A stretch of 64,000 bases of DNA from Heterobilharzia americana (taxonomy: Eukaryota > Platyhelminthes > Trematoda > Strigeidida > Schistosomatidae). Position 1 is the first letter of the stretch. Each line of letters begins with the position of its first letter. The position numbers and the translations under genes were made by a program. A model generated the notes under the pieces. That model searched no databases and was not told the origin of the DNA. It saw only the letters and a program-made list of their open reading frames with translations. The stretch spans positions 2,179,755 to 2,243,754 of the forward strand of contig OX104132.1 in assembly GCA_944470555.2 (NCBI GenBank). Reading direction: 5' to 3'. Shown here piece after piece: positions 10,690-18,689 of the stretch.

Positions 10690-10999
10690 TTATTTTTGGG
10701 GCCGACCTTTTCTAACCCCCCCTTCCACTGAGAAGGCAGCATCAGCTTGGCACTGCTGGTCATCCAAGGGAAACACCTTACTGCTGTCACACCCCATCCA
10801 GCTAGCAGCAGTACGACTTCGCCCTCAGACCCCCATCATAGTGTAGCAATTTACACTATAACGGTAACTGCTTTTCGTCTAACCACTACCCAACAGACCT
10901 TTCTGGTATGGTAGGACCTCGAGGGAACAAGCGTTCCACCAGCATAGCTCGTTGGGTCATTGTGATATGCAAGCCCGACCACCACGTCAAGGTAGCAGT

Positions 11000-11119
11000 T
11001 CTCATTTCTTCCTCACACCATCTCTTCCACATCATCCTTCGATGCTCAATTCGCCGTTTCCGATCTAAGTTCCACTCGAGTACCTAGCCTGGCGCATGAT
11101 GTCCCCAGTTATTGCTTGT
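11000..11119 (-). mobile_element. RTE family B 3' fragment, right part
   Basis: Resumes the family B sequence interrupted at 7067: TCTCATTTCTTCCTCACACC through AGTTCCACTCGAGTACCTAG to GCATGATGTCCCCAGT. The order and orientation agree with a single minus-strand fragment broken by the family A insertion. Confidence 0.86.
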
Positions 11120-11139
11120 ATTATACCGTCGTCGAAGCG

Positions 11140-11275
11140 TTTGAAGTGATCGGTCCCGAGTTCCAATCCGAGTGGGAAGAACACTCATTGGGAGGCATGT
11201 ACATCCATGTACGTCCTAAATAGGACGAAATAGGCATCCTGGATTCCACTGTTAGCCACTATCCATCATCACCAT
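11140..11275 (+). repeat. Sm-alpha-like hammerhead repeat, decayed core
   Basis: Matches the schistosome Sm-alpha type: a tRNA-like head (AAGTGATCGGTCCCGAGTTC), then ACATCCA..GTCCTAAATAGGACGAAAT..CATCCTGGATTCC. The stem II hairpin and GAAA are kept, but the CTGANGA core is changed to TGTACG, so self-cleavage is unlikely. Confidence 0.75.
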
Positions 11276-12067
11276 AAATAATCATATTAGTAATAATAAT
11301 AATAATAATAATAATAGTGATAATGACAATAATAACGATACTACTGATAATAATAGTAGTAATAACGGTAGTAATAATAATTATTATTATCGGATAGGAA
11401 ATACAAACGTATACAAACTAAACATGAACATCATCATAAACATTCGTGTCATTTGATGAAATCATCTTGATAACTGGAGAATATCACGATGATGGTGATG
11501 ATGATGTTGATGATGACAGTATAAACAGGTTTTGAGTGCATCACTGAATGTGATTAATATTGACAAACTAAAAAAAAAACAAGCTAATTGATAATTGAAT
11601 GGATAAACTGTCTACTACTAAAGCTGCTTCTAAAGGGTTTATTCCCATCCGTCCCCCCCCCCCACACACTTTCACGCTCTCCCTCCACCCTGAAAGAATG
11701 CCACAATTTTGTTGTGAATATATACTTAATTCTAGCAAAAAGAAAGCAGATTGTAGGTGAGTATAAAATAGGTCCTGATTCATCGACAAACTTAAGCTAT
11801 GTCAACAAGTGAATACATATGTCATCAAAGAATCAGTCTTCAATCATTGATTCCTATCGTCAGAATGACTCCAACCTGGGAGTCTACATCTTCCAACATA
11901 GAAAATATCAACAGTCGAGGATTTCATCGATTTACCTGTCTTGCCAACTAATACTTCAAAGATATCTGCTGTCAAAACCCTGTAATCACTTCACATCTTC
12001 TATATCTCATAACTGTAGAATAACAGGATGTGTAACTAATCAGAGGGTAAGAACTGGCGTGGAATAA
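11276..12067. other. intronic stretch with AAT/ATAATG simple repeats, no gene
   Basis: Contains AT-rich trinucleotide-like repeats (11283-11395), a short GATGAT run (11490-11512), a C-run with CACACA (11656-11668) and otherwise sequence in which I see neither a coding signature nor a recognised element. Short open frames here show no family resemblance. Confidence 0.6.
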
Positions 12068-13075
12068 TAGAACCATAGAATAAAAGTCAACTCAATTCTC
12101 TACCTCAATTTCATCCACTCTGAAAAGGTCTACCTTCGACAGCATCGACCAAGAAGTAATTTGGAAGGCAACTGCTTCAACAATACGCTTTTAGTGACAC
12201 AAATAGTCATCAACCTCATTCAACACTACCTATATGCTGGATGAAGATGCTACATGTCAAGTGAACCACAGACGAAAGCTCAGTGATGCATTTGAAGTGA
12301 AGACAGGGGACAAGAGTAAGACAAGGCTGCCGCCTACTATCACCGATCATATTTCCGATTGTGGTGCACTGGATCATGCACCAAACCGTGAGGGGTGAGA
12401 AGATGAGTAAAAGACCCTAGAAGATTTGGACTTCGCCTCGTTGATGATTGATGTCTAACGTCTCACAAACTCGAAGATTTACAGGCAAAAACTAACAAGT
12501 TGGCAGAAAGGGCAGCGAAGACCGGACTTCCTTCAGGTGAACATAGAGAAGACATAGATGATGAAGATAGCCAACCAAACGACAACAACAACAAGCACCA
12601 ATCACCATCAACGGGAGAAATCTGAAGGAAGTTGCCTCTTTCACCTACCTACCTACCTACTTGGCATCATCCGGATTTTCAACACCAATGTCAAGTCAAA
12701 GCTTGCTTCTATGTGGTTCAGGGACTTGACGCGTTACGAAAAGTATTTCCAATGAACTACAGACATACATAAACAACTGCCGCCTACGCTTACTCCATAC
12801 AAGATTAGATGGCCAGGATAATAGGAATAAGCAACAAGGAACTCACTCTGACCTGGCAACCAACCAACCAACAACCTATCGCCCAAAAATATACGAAAGC
12901 AGAAATTGGAAATGGATTGGATTAAACATACACTGGTAAGACCGTTTGGGTACATCACACGCCATTCCAGACCCTCGAGTGGAACCTAAATGGGAAGCGG
13001 CGAGTTGGGCTTCCGAGGCGAGGGTCACATGGAGAGGAGATGGTGTGAAGAAGAAATGAAAGCTTGTGGGTAGTC
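12068..13075 (+). mobile_element. RTE family B fragment
   Basis: Runs from the codons for FIDFEKAF-type sequence (12110) through EDLQAKTNKLAE (12475), the TYLG block with three extra CCTA units at 12644-12660, and the GRRRVGRP-like segment near 13000, ending inside the terminal region (GAAGAAATGAAAGCTTGTGG). It lacks the TAA tail. The 5' part is closely similar to 1045-1300, including the peculiar CTTTTAGTGACACAAATAGT in place of the usual PQTFI codons, so these two copies belong to one subfamily. Confidence 0.82.
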
Positions 13076-13449
13076 ATGATTCAGTGTGATATTTCTTTAA
13101 GATAAACTAAGTAGTTCTAGACAATTCTCGTTCATTAAGAGTACTCTTTAAACAGATTAAAGTGATTTTAACACCAGACGACTGTTTCGCTCATTAACTA
13201 ACTCATCAGCCGTGTACTTAGCTTTATTCAGAGGAATATTGTAGTAGCAAAACACAAAGGATGGTAGAATCGAGAATGAACACACCATCATCATCATCAT
13301 CATCATTACATGATAATTAATATAAATGAATCTCTCCTATCATTTTAAGTACAAGAAGCATAGGATATACTACTAACAGTAGAAAAAAGTAGTTTCCAAC
13401 TTCAGTGTTAAGAAATGATAACAAACTATTTATAAACAGTTTACTCGAT

Positions 13450-13545
13450 GGCTAGCTAACAACAGAATCCAGCTGGACACATATTTCGTCCTTTTCTTGA
13501 GAGTTATTCATCAGCTGAATACACCAATAAATGATATCATTCCCA
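13450..13545 (-). repeat. Sm-alpha-like hammerhead repeat, minus strand
   Basis: On the minus strand the core reads ATTCAGCTGATGAATAACTC..GGACGAAATATG, with an intact CTGATGA and GAAA and a weakened stem II, followed by GGATTCTGTTGTTAGCTAGCC, the usual 3' part of the repeat. The stretch 13080-13449 holds a (ATC)n run at 13288-13307 and nothing else recognisable. Confidence 0.7.
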
Positions 13546-13704
13546 TATCAAGCCAGTAGAATCATCGACAACCATCTCCTTAAAACTCAGTAGAGTTTGA
13601 AAAACTGGATAAAATACACATCACACAGAAGTTCTATCTAGCTATAAGAGATGAAAATGAGAAGTTATGAATTAGTGAAATCAATCAAATTGAACATGAC
13701 AATA

Positions 13705-13835
13705 GTTATCCAACAATGACCCGAAGGTCCTTGGTTCGAGCCCTGAAGAGTGGAATCATGGATGAGCACTACCCAAGAGTCTCATATTAGTAAGACGAAA
13801 CAGGTGCTGCACAGTTCTACCAGTGAAAAGTTAGA
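13705..13835 (+). mobile_element. tRNA-like SINE fragment (family T2)
   Basis: Part of family T2: CCGAAGGTCCTTGGTTCGAG (B-box-like), then GTGGAATCATGGATGAGCAC and AGTCTCATATTAGTAAGACG. It leads directly into the TTA microsatellite that precedes the PKG exon. Confidence 0.6.
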
Positions 13836-13838
13836 CAT

Positions 13839-13841
13839 TCG

Positions 13842-13910
<69 letters not shown>
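13839..13910. repeat. TTA trinucleotide microsatellite
   Basis: About 24 uninterrupted ATT/TTA units. On the gene strand it lies in the intron beginning ten bases after the donor site of the 13921-14158 exon, so length change here could affect splice-site context. Confidence 0.92.
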
Positions 13911-13920
13911 GAGTACTTAC

Positions 13921-14158
13921 CAAATCCACTCGACCGAAACCGCCAACACCTAATACACAAATACGGTCTAAATCTTTCAGTTGTATATTACATTGAATTT
14001 TTGGTGCCAGTGCTAAACTTGTTGGAAGTAATTGTTGACCGAGTATTTTTGTACTTGGTGAATGTAGACCATCTTGACTTTTTGTTGGTGAAGCTAAATC
14101 TAACGTTCTTGTTGCATCTTTTATACTTGATCCAGATGATAAATTCTTCGATAAAGAA
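13921..14158 (-). CDS. PKG: PKG exon: Ser/Thr-rich linker and kinase glycine loop
   Basis: The exon is 238 nt (acceptor AG at 14159-14160, donor GTAAGT from 13919-13920). It begins in phase 1 and ends at a codon. The first ~55 residues are rich in Ser, Thr, Leu and Lys (SLSKNLSSGSSIKDATRTLD, ASPTKSQDGLHSPSTKIL) with several SP/TP pairs; they have no counterpart of this length in vertebrate PKG. The exon closes with QLKDLDRICVLGVGGFGRVD, the first kinase strand and the ATP-binding glycine loop, whose LGVGGFGRV is diagnostic of PKG. A long TTA-type microsatellite (13839-13910) abuts the donor site only about ten bases into the intron. Confidence 0.95.
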
Positions 14159-14366
14159 CTGAAAGAACAATAAATAAATTATTGAATGGATAGAGAATGA
14201 AGCTAAGAAGCAAAGGATACACTATTACTTAATAACATGAGTAGTTGTAAAACTAATCAAGCTGATCTGTAGTATTATTCTATCAGGTAATCAGACTATT
14301 GGATGTTCGTTTCACTCATTTAGAGAGTTCAAGTGTGATCTTGTGTGAGGGTTAATGACACTACCT

Positions 14367-14473
14367 AACTGACTGACTGACTGACTGACTGACTGACTGA
14401 CTGACTGACTGACTGACTGACTGACTGACTGACTGACTGACTGACTGACTGACTGGCTGGCTGGCTGGCTGGT
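14367..14473. repeat. CTGA then CTGG tetranucleotide microsatellite
   Basis: About 21 uninterrupted CTGA units followed by about five CTGG units. The sharp change of unit suggests that a point mutation in one unit was itself amplified. A short AGT run follows at 14518-14542. Confidence 0.92.
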
Positions 14474-15054
14474 TACATATGAGCCTGCATGGTTTCTAAC
14501 TACTACTCAAGTTGTTCAGTAGTAGTAGTAGTAGTAGTAGTAACTTTCGATAGTTCATGAGACTTTTATCAATAAAGAATGAATTAATTGTTTGAAAGTT
14601 GAGCATAACAAAAAACAATCCTTGATGATCAAGTAGTCATATGATGTAATGCGTCTTTTTGACTATTCCAAGGATCAGACAAACGAAGACTAACTGGGTC
14701 AATAACTGTAAATTGTTGTTTATACTAATTGATAAACAGAGAAATCGATTAGAACAAACATCACTATTGATTGAAGAAACTCTAATAGGCGACTATAACG
14801 CATCTCTCTCTCTCTCTCTCCCTCCCCACCTTTGATGAGGTATTTATGATGATCCAAGTCCACTATGAGTTGGCTGCAGACGGACTCCCATTACACGAAG
14901 ATGTAATGTAAGGCGAAAATGTAATTGATAGTAGTCATGAAAAGTCGAAACTTTATCATCTCTCAAAACGACTCATCAGTAGCCTTCAGTTTTCATTGAC
15001 AGTAATCTGACATCATGTTGTCATGTAGGCCTTACGTGGCGTAACTGACTGATT

Positions 15055-15297
15055 GACTGGTAACTGTTCCGAATATACATATCATCCTCATCTTAACGAC
15101 TCTATACCGAATCTCACCGTTTTCTAATTCTCTCTCTCTCTCTTTTAGTACTTTATATTTCTTCTGAATGAACTTTCGTTGCTTCTTCACCTTCCACTTT
15201 CACTGCCTCTTTACTTGATATACTGATAGATGGGTTATGGCAGCTCGGATGGTTATGCAGTAATCGTTGATCCTGTGTTGACTTCGATGATGATGAC
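15055..15297 (+). mobile_element. RTE family A 3' UTR fragment with GATG tail
   Basis: Only the 3' UTR is present: CATCCTCATCTTAACGACTC, the CT-rich middle (15127-15145), TACTTGATATACTGATA and the terminal GGTTATGCAGTAATCGTTGA block, ending in TTCGATGATGATGACC. It is the plus-strand equivalent of 7068-7260. Confidence 0.8.
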
Positions 15298-15339
15298 CTG
15301 CAGCCTTTGTACATCATCTAACTTCCAGGGTTTTTTTTT

Positions 15340-15985
15340 GGGGGGGGGGGGCATAAGTGAACTGTATTCATTCGTCACGGGAGTGCAACCAATTTCAAGT
15401 TGTCGATTCCTGAGTACAGACCGAATTATATCGATCATATTTGCAATATGGCAACCAAACTAGGAAGCTCAGCATCGCGGTGCACATTAGTAGATCTTAG
15501 TTGGTTGGAGGCAATCAGTAGGAAGCCTTGCTTGACCTAGATTTCATGCTTCTTTTTGGCACTCGTCAGCAAGCCGTATCTGCAACCTTGACGGAACTGA
15601 TGTCCCGCCTGAGATTCAAACCCATGACAACCAGTGTTATAGTCAGAGACTTTACCGCTGAGCTATTCGCGCCGCGATTCACCTCCTGTAGGACTAGTTT
15701 ACATGTATTGTTTGGTCACGGGAGTGCAACCAATTTCAAGTTGTCTAGTCCTGAGTATAGATCGATTTCTATCGATCATATTTGCAATGTAGCAACCAAA
15801 CTAGGAAGCTCAGCATCGCAGCGCATATTAGTAGGTGTTAATTGGTTAGAGGCAATCGCCTGGAAGCCCTGGTTCGAATCTCAGGCGGGACATCAGTTCC
15901 GTCGAAGTTGCAGATATGCCTTGTTGACGAGTGCCAAAAAGCACGATATTTAGGTTCAGGGCTTACTGCTGATTGCCTCCAACCA
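15340..15985. repeat. compound SINE-like repeat: direct duplication with an inverted segment (family T3)
   Basis: Two direct copies (about 15372-15545 and 15716-15870) share CACGGGAGTGCAACCAATTT and CAACCAAACTAGGAAGCTCA. Between them, 15548-15640 is the inverse complement of 15865-15955 (blocks GGCACTCGTCAGCAA, GGAACTGATGTCCCGCCTGA). The inverted segment contains a B-box-like GGTTCGAATCTC. Related single copies are at 42700-42900 and 55838-55940. It appears to be a tRNA-like SINE family whose copies have formed a foldback. Confidence 0.7.
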
Positions 15986-16224
15986 ACTAACATAATGAAC
16001 TGTAGCGTAGTACAATCGATCCATAGCGAAGGGTTCATTGTGAAGGTGTATTTAATCAGTATTGATGATCAACATCAATTTGGTTCATCAGACATACATC
16101 ACATCGATATCATAAATGAAATGATGATGATAACCAATCGAAAATCAAGATTCATTCAATCACCAACGAAAGAATAAGCCTAGCTGATATCCGAATTCTC
16201 ATTTGATAATTGAAGGTGAAATGA

Positions 16225-16325
16225 AAATTTCGACCGCGCGGACGGATTCGAACCAGCGACTATCAAGGTTTCTGGCCCGAAACTCTATCAACTGACCTAC
16301 GAGGTCCGATTACTCACCAAGTTTT
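16225..16325 (-). mobile_element. tRNA-derived SINE (family T1)
   Basis: Minus strand reads TCGTAGGTCAGTTGATAGAG (A box) and GTCGCTGGTTCGAATCCGTC (B box), then TTTTCATTTCACC. The tRNA-like body lacks a clean acceptor stem, so I call it a SINE head and not a tRNA gene. Confidence 0.72.
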
Positions 16326-16504
16326 TTTTCACTTCAATCACGAAAGGGTTATCTTTGCCCAACTACCATATGAATTCGTCATGCTGTATCACCATCGCTT
16401 GATCGATCGTATTCATACTGACTGCTCATAGTCAGGACTTCTCATTCCAATCGAAATGTAATTGAATTAGAGTGGAGGAGAATCATATCGATTATCACTT
16501 GACT

Positions 16505-16640
16505 ATCTGAAATAGCAGGTGCGGTTTTGGCAGACTGGTATTTATACTTGATAAATCATCGGGACGGTAACCCGATGGTCGCTGGTTCGAATCCGACAGT
16601 ACGAACCAGACTTTCATTTCATCATCAATTATCCCCCAGT
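16505..16640 (+). mobile_element. tRNA-derived SINE (family T1)
   Basis: Contains GGTCGCTGGTTCGAATCCGA and the same CAGACTTTCATTTCATC 3' region as its neighbours; the A-box part is degenerate. It is followed by a short CAGTATAAAAAATACTAG palindrome-like stretch. Confidence 0.7.
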
Positions 16641-16849
16641 ATAAAAAATACTAGTCTGCTAAACCATGGATACTATCTCACTTAAATAGTCAAAATGATA
16701 ATCCATATGATGGGGGCTCTCTCTAATTTCGATTGGGACGATAAGCTCTGACTACGGGCCAACCAATGTCAGTACAATCAAGCAGCAGTAGTACTAACAC
16801 ATCATGAATTCACATAGCAATCAGTTAAACCAATCCCTTTTTAGTGATT

Positions 16850-16950
16850 GAAGTCTTGTAGCTCAGTTGATAGAGTATCGTAGCAGGAATCCTAGTGATC
16901 ACTAGTTCGAATCCGACAGTACGACCCACACTTTCATTTCACCCTTTAGT
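16850..16950 (+). mobile_element. tRNA-derived SINE (family T1), best tRNA-like head
   Basis: GTAGCTCAGTTGATAGAGTA (A box) and TCACTAGTTCGAATCCGACA (B box) are spaced as in a tRNA, and the tail CACACTTTCATTTCACC matches the other members. The 5' and 3' ends do not pair as an acceptor stem. Third member of the family within 750 bp. Confidence 0.75.
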
Positions 16951-16997
16951 CATTATCTGGTATCAAATAATTAATTAATTAAAAAAAAATCACTTAC

Positions 16998-17081
16998 GTA
17001 TGACCTAGAAGTCTAGTTTCTTCATCAGCATACTCTTTATTTTTCAATTCTTGTATATCACCAATCAATTCTAAAAAGTCT
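16998..17081 (-). CDS. PKG: PKG exon: C-helix of CNB-B and start of linker
   Basis: The exon is 84 nt. The acceptor is the AG at 17082-17083; a second AG two bases downstream would break the phase. The donor GTAAGT begins at 16997. It encodes 27 whole codons, DFLELIGDIQELKNKEYADE and then ETRLLGH, aligning with the PKG segment that follows the cassette (D.F..LIG.......K.Y.DE). The short length and charged helix are as expected. It enters with one base and leaves with two, which complete Lys and Thr codons with the neighbouring exons. Confidence 0.9.
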
Positions 17082-17164
17082 CTATGAAAAAGAAAAGAAA
17101 ATAGTTTATGGGTAAAGAAAATGAACAATATTCATGAAGGTGATAAGTATTATATTAATGATGG

Positions 17165-17300
17165 GTCATGGCTAGCAGTGGAATCAAGGATGCACATTTC
17201 GTCCTATTTGTGACTCACTAGTCAGTTGGATGTACCTGCTTCCCAGTGAGTGATATTTTTCCCACCGAGATTCGGACTCAGAAGCGATCGCTTCATATCA
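17165..17300 (-). repeat. Sm-alpha-like hammerhead repeat, minus strand
   Basis: Reverse complement shows a head with GAAGCGATCGCTTCTGAGTC and CTCGGTGGG, then ACATCCAACTGACTAGTGAG..GACGAAATGTGCATCC and GCTAGCCATGACCC. The core is CTGACTA, a mutated CTGANGA. It faces the plus-strand copy only ~50 bp away. Confidence 0.75.
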
Positions 17301-17344
17301 TATTAAAACAATTATACTAAAAACTATACCCGTCGCACAAGAAG

Positions 17345-17530
17345 TGGCTATCATGGCTCGGTGGTGTAATGGATAACGCTCTGGTGTTTGAAGCGATTGC
17401 TCCTGAGCCTAAATCTCAGTGGGAACAACACCACTCCGCACTGAGAGGTAGGTACATCCAGCTGACGAGTCCCAAATAGGACGACATGTGCATCCTCAGA
17501 TCTAACTGCTAGCCACTGCCCATCATTAAC
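17345..17530 (+). repeat. Sm-alpha-like hammerhead repeat, complete length
   Basis: A full-length repeat: tRNA-like head GGCTCGGTGGTGTAATGGAT, GCGATTGCTCCTGAGCC, then ACATCCAGCTGACGAGTCCC, AAATAGGACGACATGTGC and ATCCTCAG, ending ACTGCTAGCCACTGCCCATC. Stem II and CTGACGA are intact, but the conserved GAAA is GACA, which should block catalysis. Confidence 0.82.
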
Positions 17531-17819
17531 TTAATTAGAACATCGGCAATATCGAGGTATTCGTACAGGAGCCCATATGCCAGTAGAGACCGATCAATTC
17601 GATCCAATCAACAACGGTATCATATAAAAACAATTATACTGATGAGTATTATAGCCTAAAATTACGCTTGCGGTATGTAACTCCATTGGTCGCAACTTCT
17701 CATTAGAATATCGGGAAATCATCTCTTGAAACTAGTTACCAATGAGCCATAGATTAATTGTATGTAGGGTTTTTACGTTGAAGTTCATCAAGGACTACTG
17801 ACATCATTTGGAGGAACAC

Positions 17820-17970
17820 TTGGAACGTGGGAGAAGTGGACAACAGTTGTATCATCCTAGTATAAAAATACTGAGCAGTGTACGCACCCATAATCCTGTC
17901 ATGGATTGAACCCACAAGTTTCAAGTTCAGTGATCAGCAAGATACGATTGAGCTCGAAGCCACTGGGTCA
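17820..17970 (-). mobile_element. tRNA-like SINE fragment (family T2)
   Basis: Minus-strand family T2 segment: B-box-like GGGTTCAATCCATGACAGGA, then GGTGCGTACACTGCTCAGTA and the ACTAGGATGATACAACTGTT block. Contains the usual order of blocks but is diverged. Confidence 0.6.
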
Positions 17971-18012
17971 CAATCCAAAACAGAAGTGAAGCATCTCCTA
18001 CTGTTGGGCACT

Positions 18013-18120
18013 TTTATTATTATTTGTCCTTTAGGTTCCCAGTGGAACATAGGGATTCAGTAACACGTCTCCATCCCAGTTTCTTCTCTACAGTCTTCTC
18101 AATCTGCCTCCACGACTGCC
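18013..18120 (-). mobile_element. RTE family B 3' terminus
   Basis: Short minus-strand 3' end: TATTATTATTTGTCCTTTAG, CCCAGTGGAACATAGGGATT, TAACACGTCTCCATCCC, ending CCACGACTGCC, where the next sequence is the possible TIR element. Confidence 0.82.
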
Positions 18121-18679
18121 CAGACTCACAGCAGACACAGGCAGGCAGCCCCCCTGTGTCCAGTCTAACGCCACCTTCAGGGGTACACCAGACCACCGGC
18201 GACACATCCCTTGATGAATGCATCGGCCAACGATAAACCTCGCTTTTGAGGAGATAGCATGATGTCTTCGACGACGGTGGTAATCCATAGCGCACAGGTA
18301 TTACCTAACATGCCACTGATACGAGCGACCACCCTCCACTACGAAGTACCACCTGAGGGCGGATATAGATACCTGATTCCAGAACCAGGCACTGAGGACA
18401 GTACCTCCAAAGGGCGGGGGGGTGATGTAATGTATTCGAAACCTTATTGATAACACTGATCATTGTTTTTTTTCTTTCTCTTTCAGGGTACAACACAGCG
18501 AACGAGTTAGGGGAGGTGGAACAACGAATATGTAAACTTAATATTGGCGAGAACGTATAAAAACTTTGTCTGGATTGAGAGTTGTGTGGACGGCTCTCAG
18601 TTTAAGCTGTGACCCTAATAAAGAGGATACTGCATAATTCCTATTCTTTTTCGGCCTGCCTGTGTCTGATGTGAGTCTG
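18121..18679. mobile_element. candidate short element with ~26 bp terminal inverted repeats
   Basis: Bases 18121-18146 (CAGACTCACAGCAGACACAG then GCAGGC) are the inverse complement of 18654-18679 with one mismatch. The 559 bp between them is compositionally unlike its neighbours and contains no recognised coding region. Terminal inverted repeats of this length are typical of non-autonomous DNA transposons (MITEs) but also of some Penelope-type terminal structures, and a Penelope relic starts right after it. No clear target duplication is visible, so the classification is open. Confidence 0.5.
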
Positions 18680-18689
18680 CGTGTTTGCA

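Larger units (their letters stand above)
7068..10999 (-). mobile_element. near full-length RTE family A retrotransposon
   Basis: A 3.9 kb minus-strand element. Its ends are fixed by the interrupted family B fragment on both sides and by a 6 bp duplication, TCTCAT, at 7062-7067 and 11000-11005. From 5' (10999) to 3' (7068): a ~300 bp GC-rich leader, an apurinic/apyrimidinic-like endonuclease domain, a reverse transcriptase domain, a C-terminal region with LLYGCETW, a 3' UTR and a GATG-rich tail. Only one obvious inactivating lesion is visible, a frameshift near 7875. RTE elements normally copy themselves by target-primed reverse transcription using these two activities. It may serve as source or reference for the truncated copies elsewhere in the window. 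Confidence 0.92.

Noticed and set aside
13750..13953. Open frame with a poly-Leu stretch resembling a membrane segment
   Set aside because: The Leu run is the TTA microsatellite, on the strand opposite to the PKG exon it overlaps.
16850..16950. Possible genuine tRNA gene
   Set aside because: A and B boxes are present but the ends do not form an acceptor stem, and sister copies with the same tail sit nearby, so a SINE head fits better.
17345..17530. Active hammerhead ribozyme
   Set aside because: The required GAAA is GACA in this copy.
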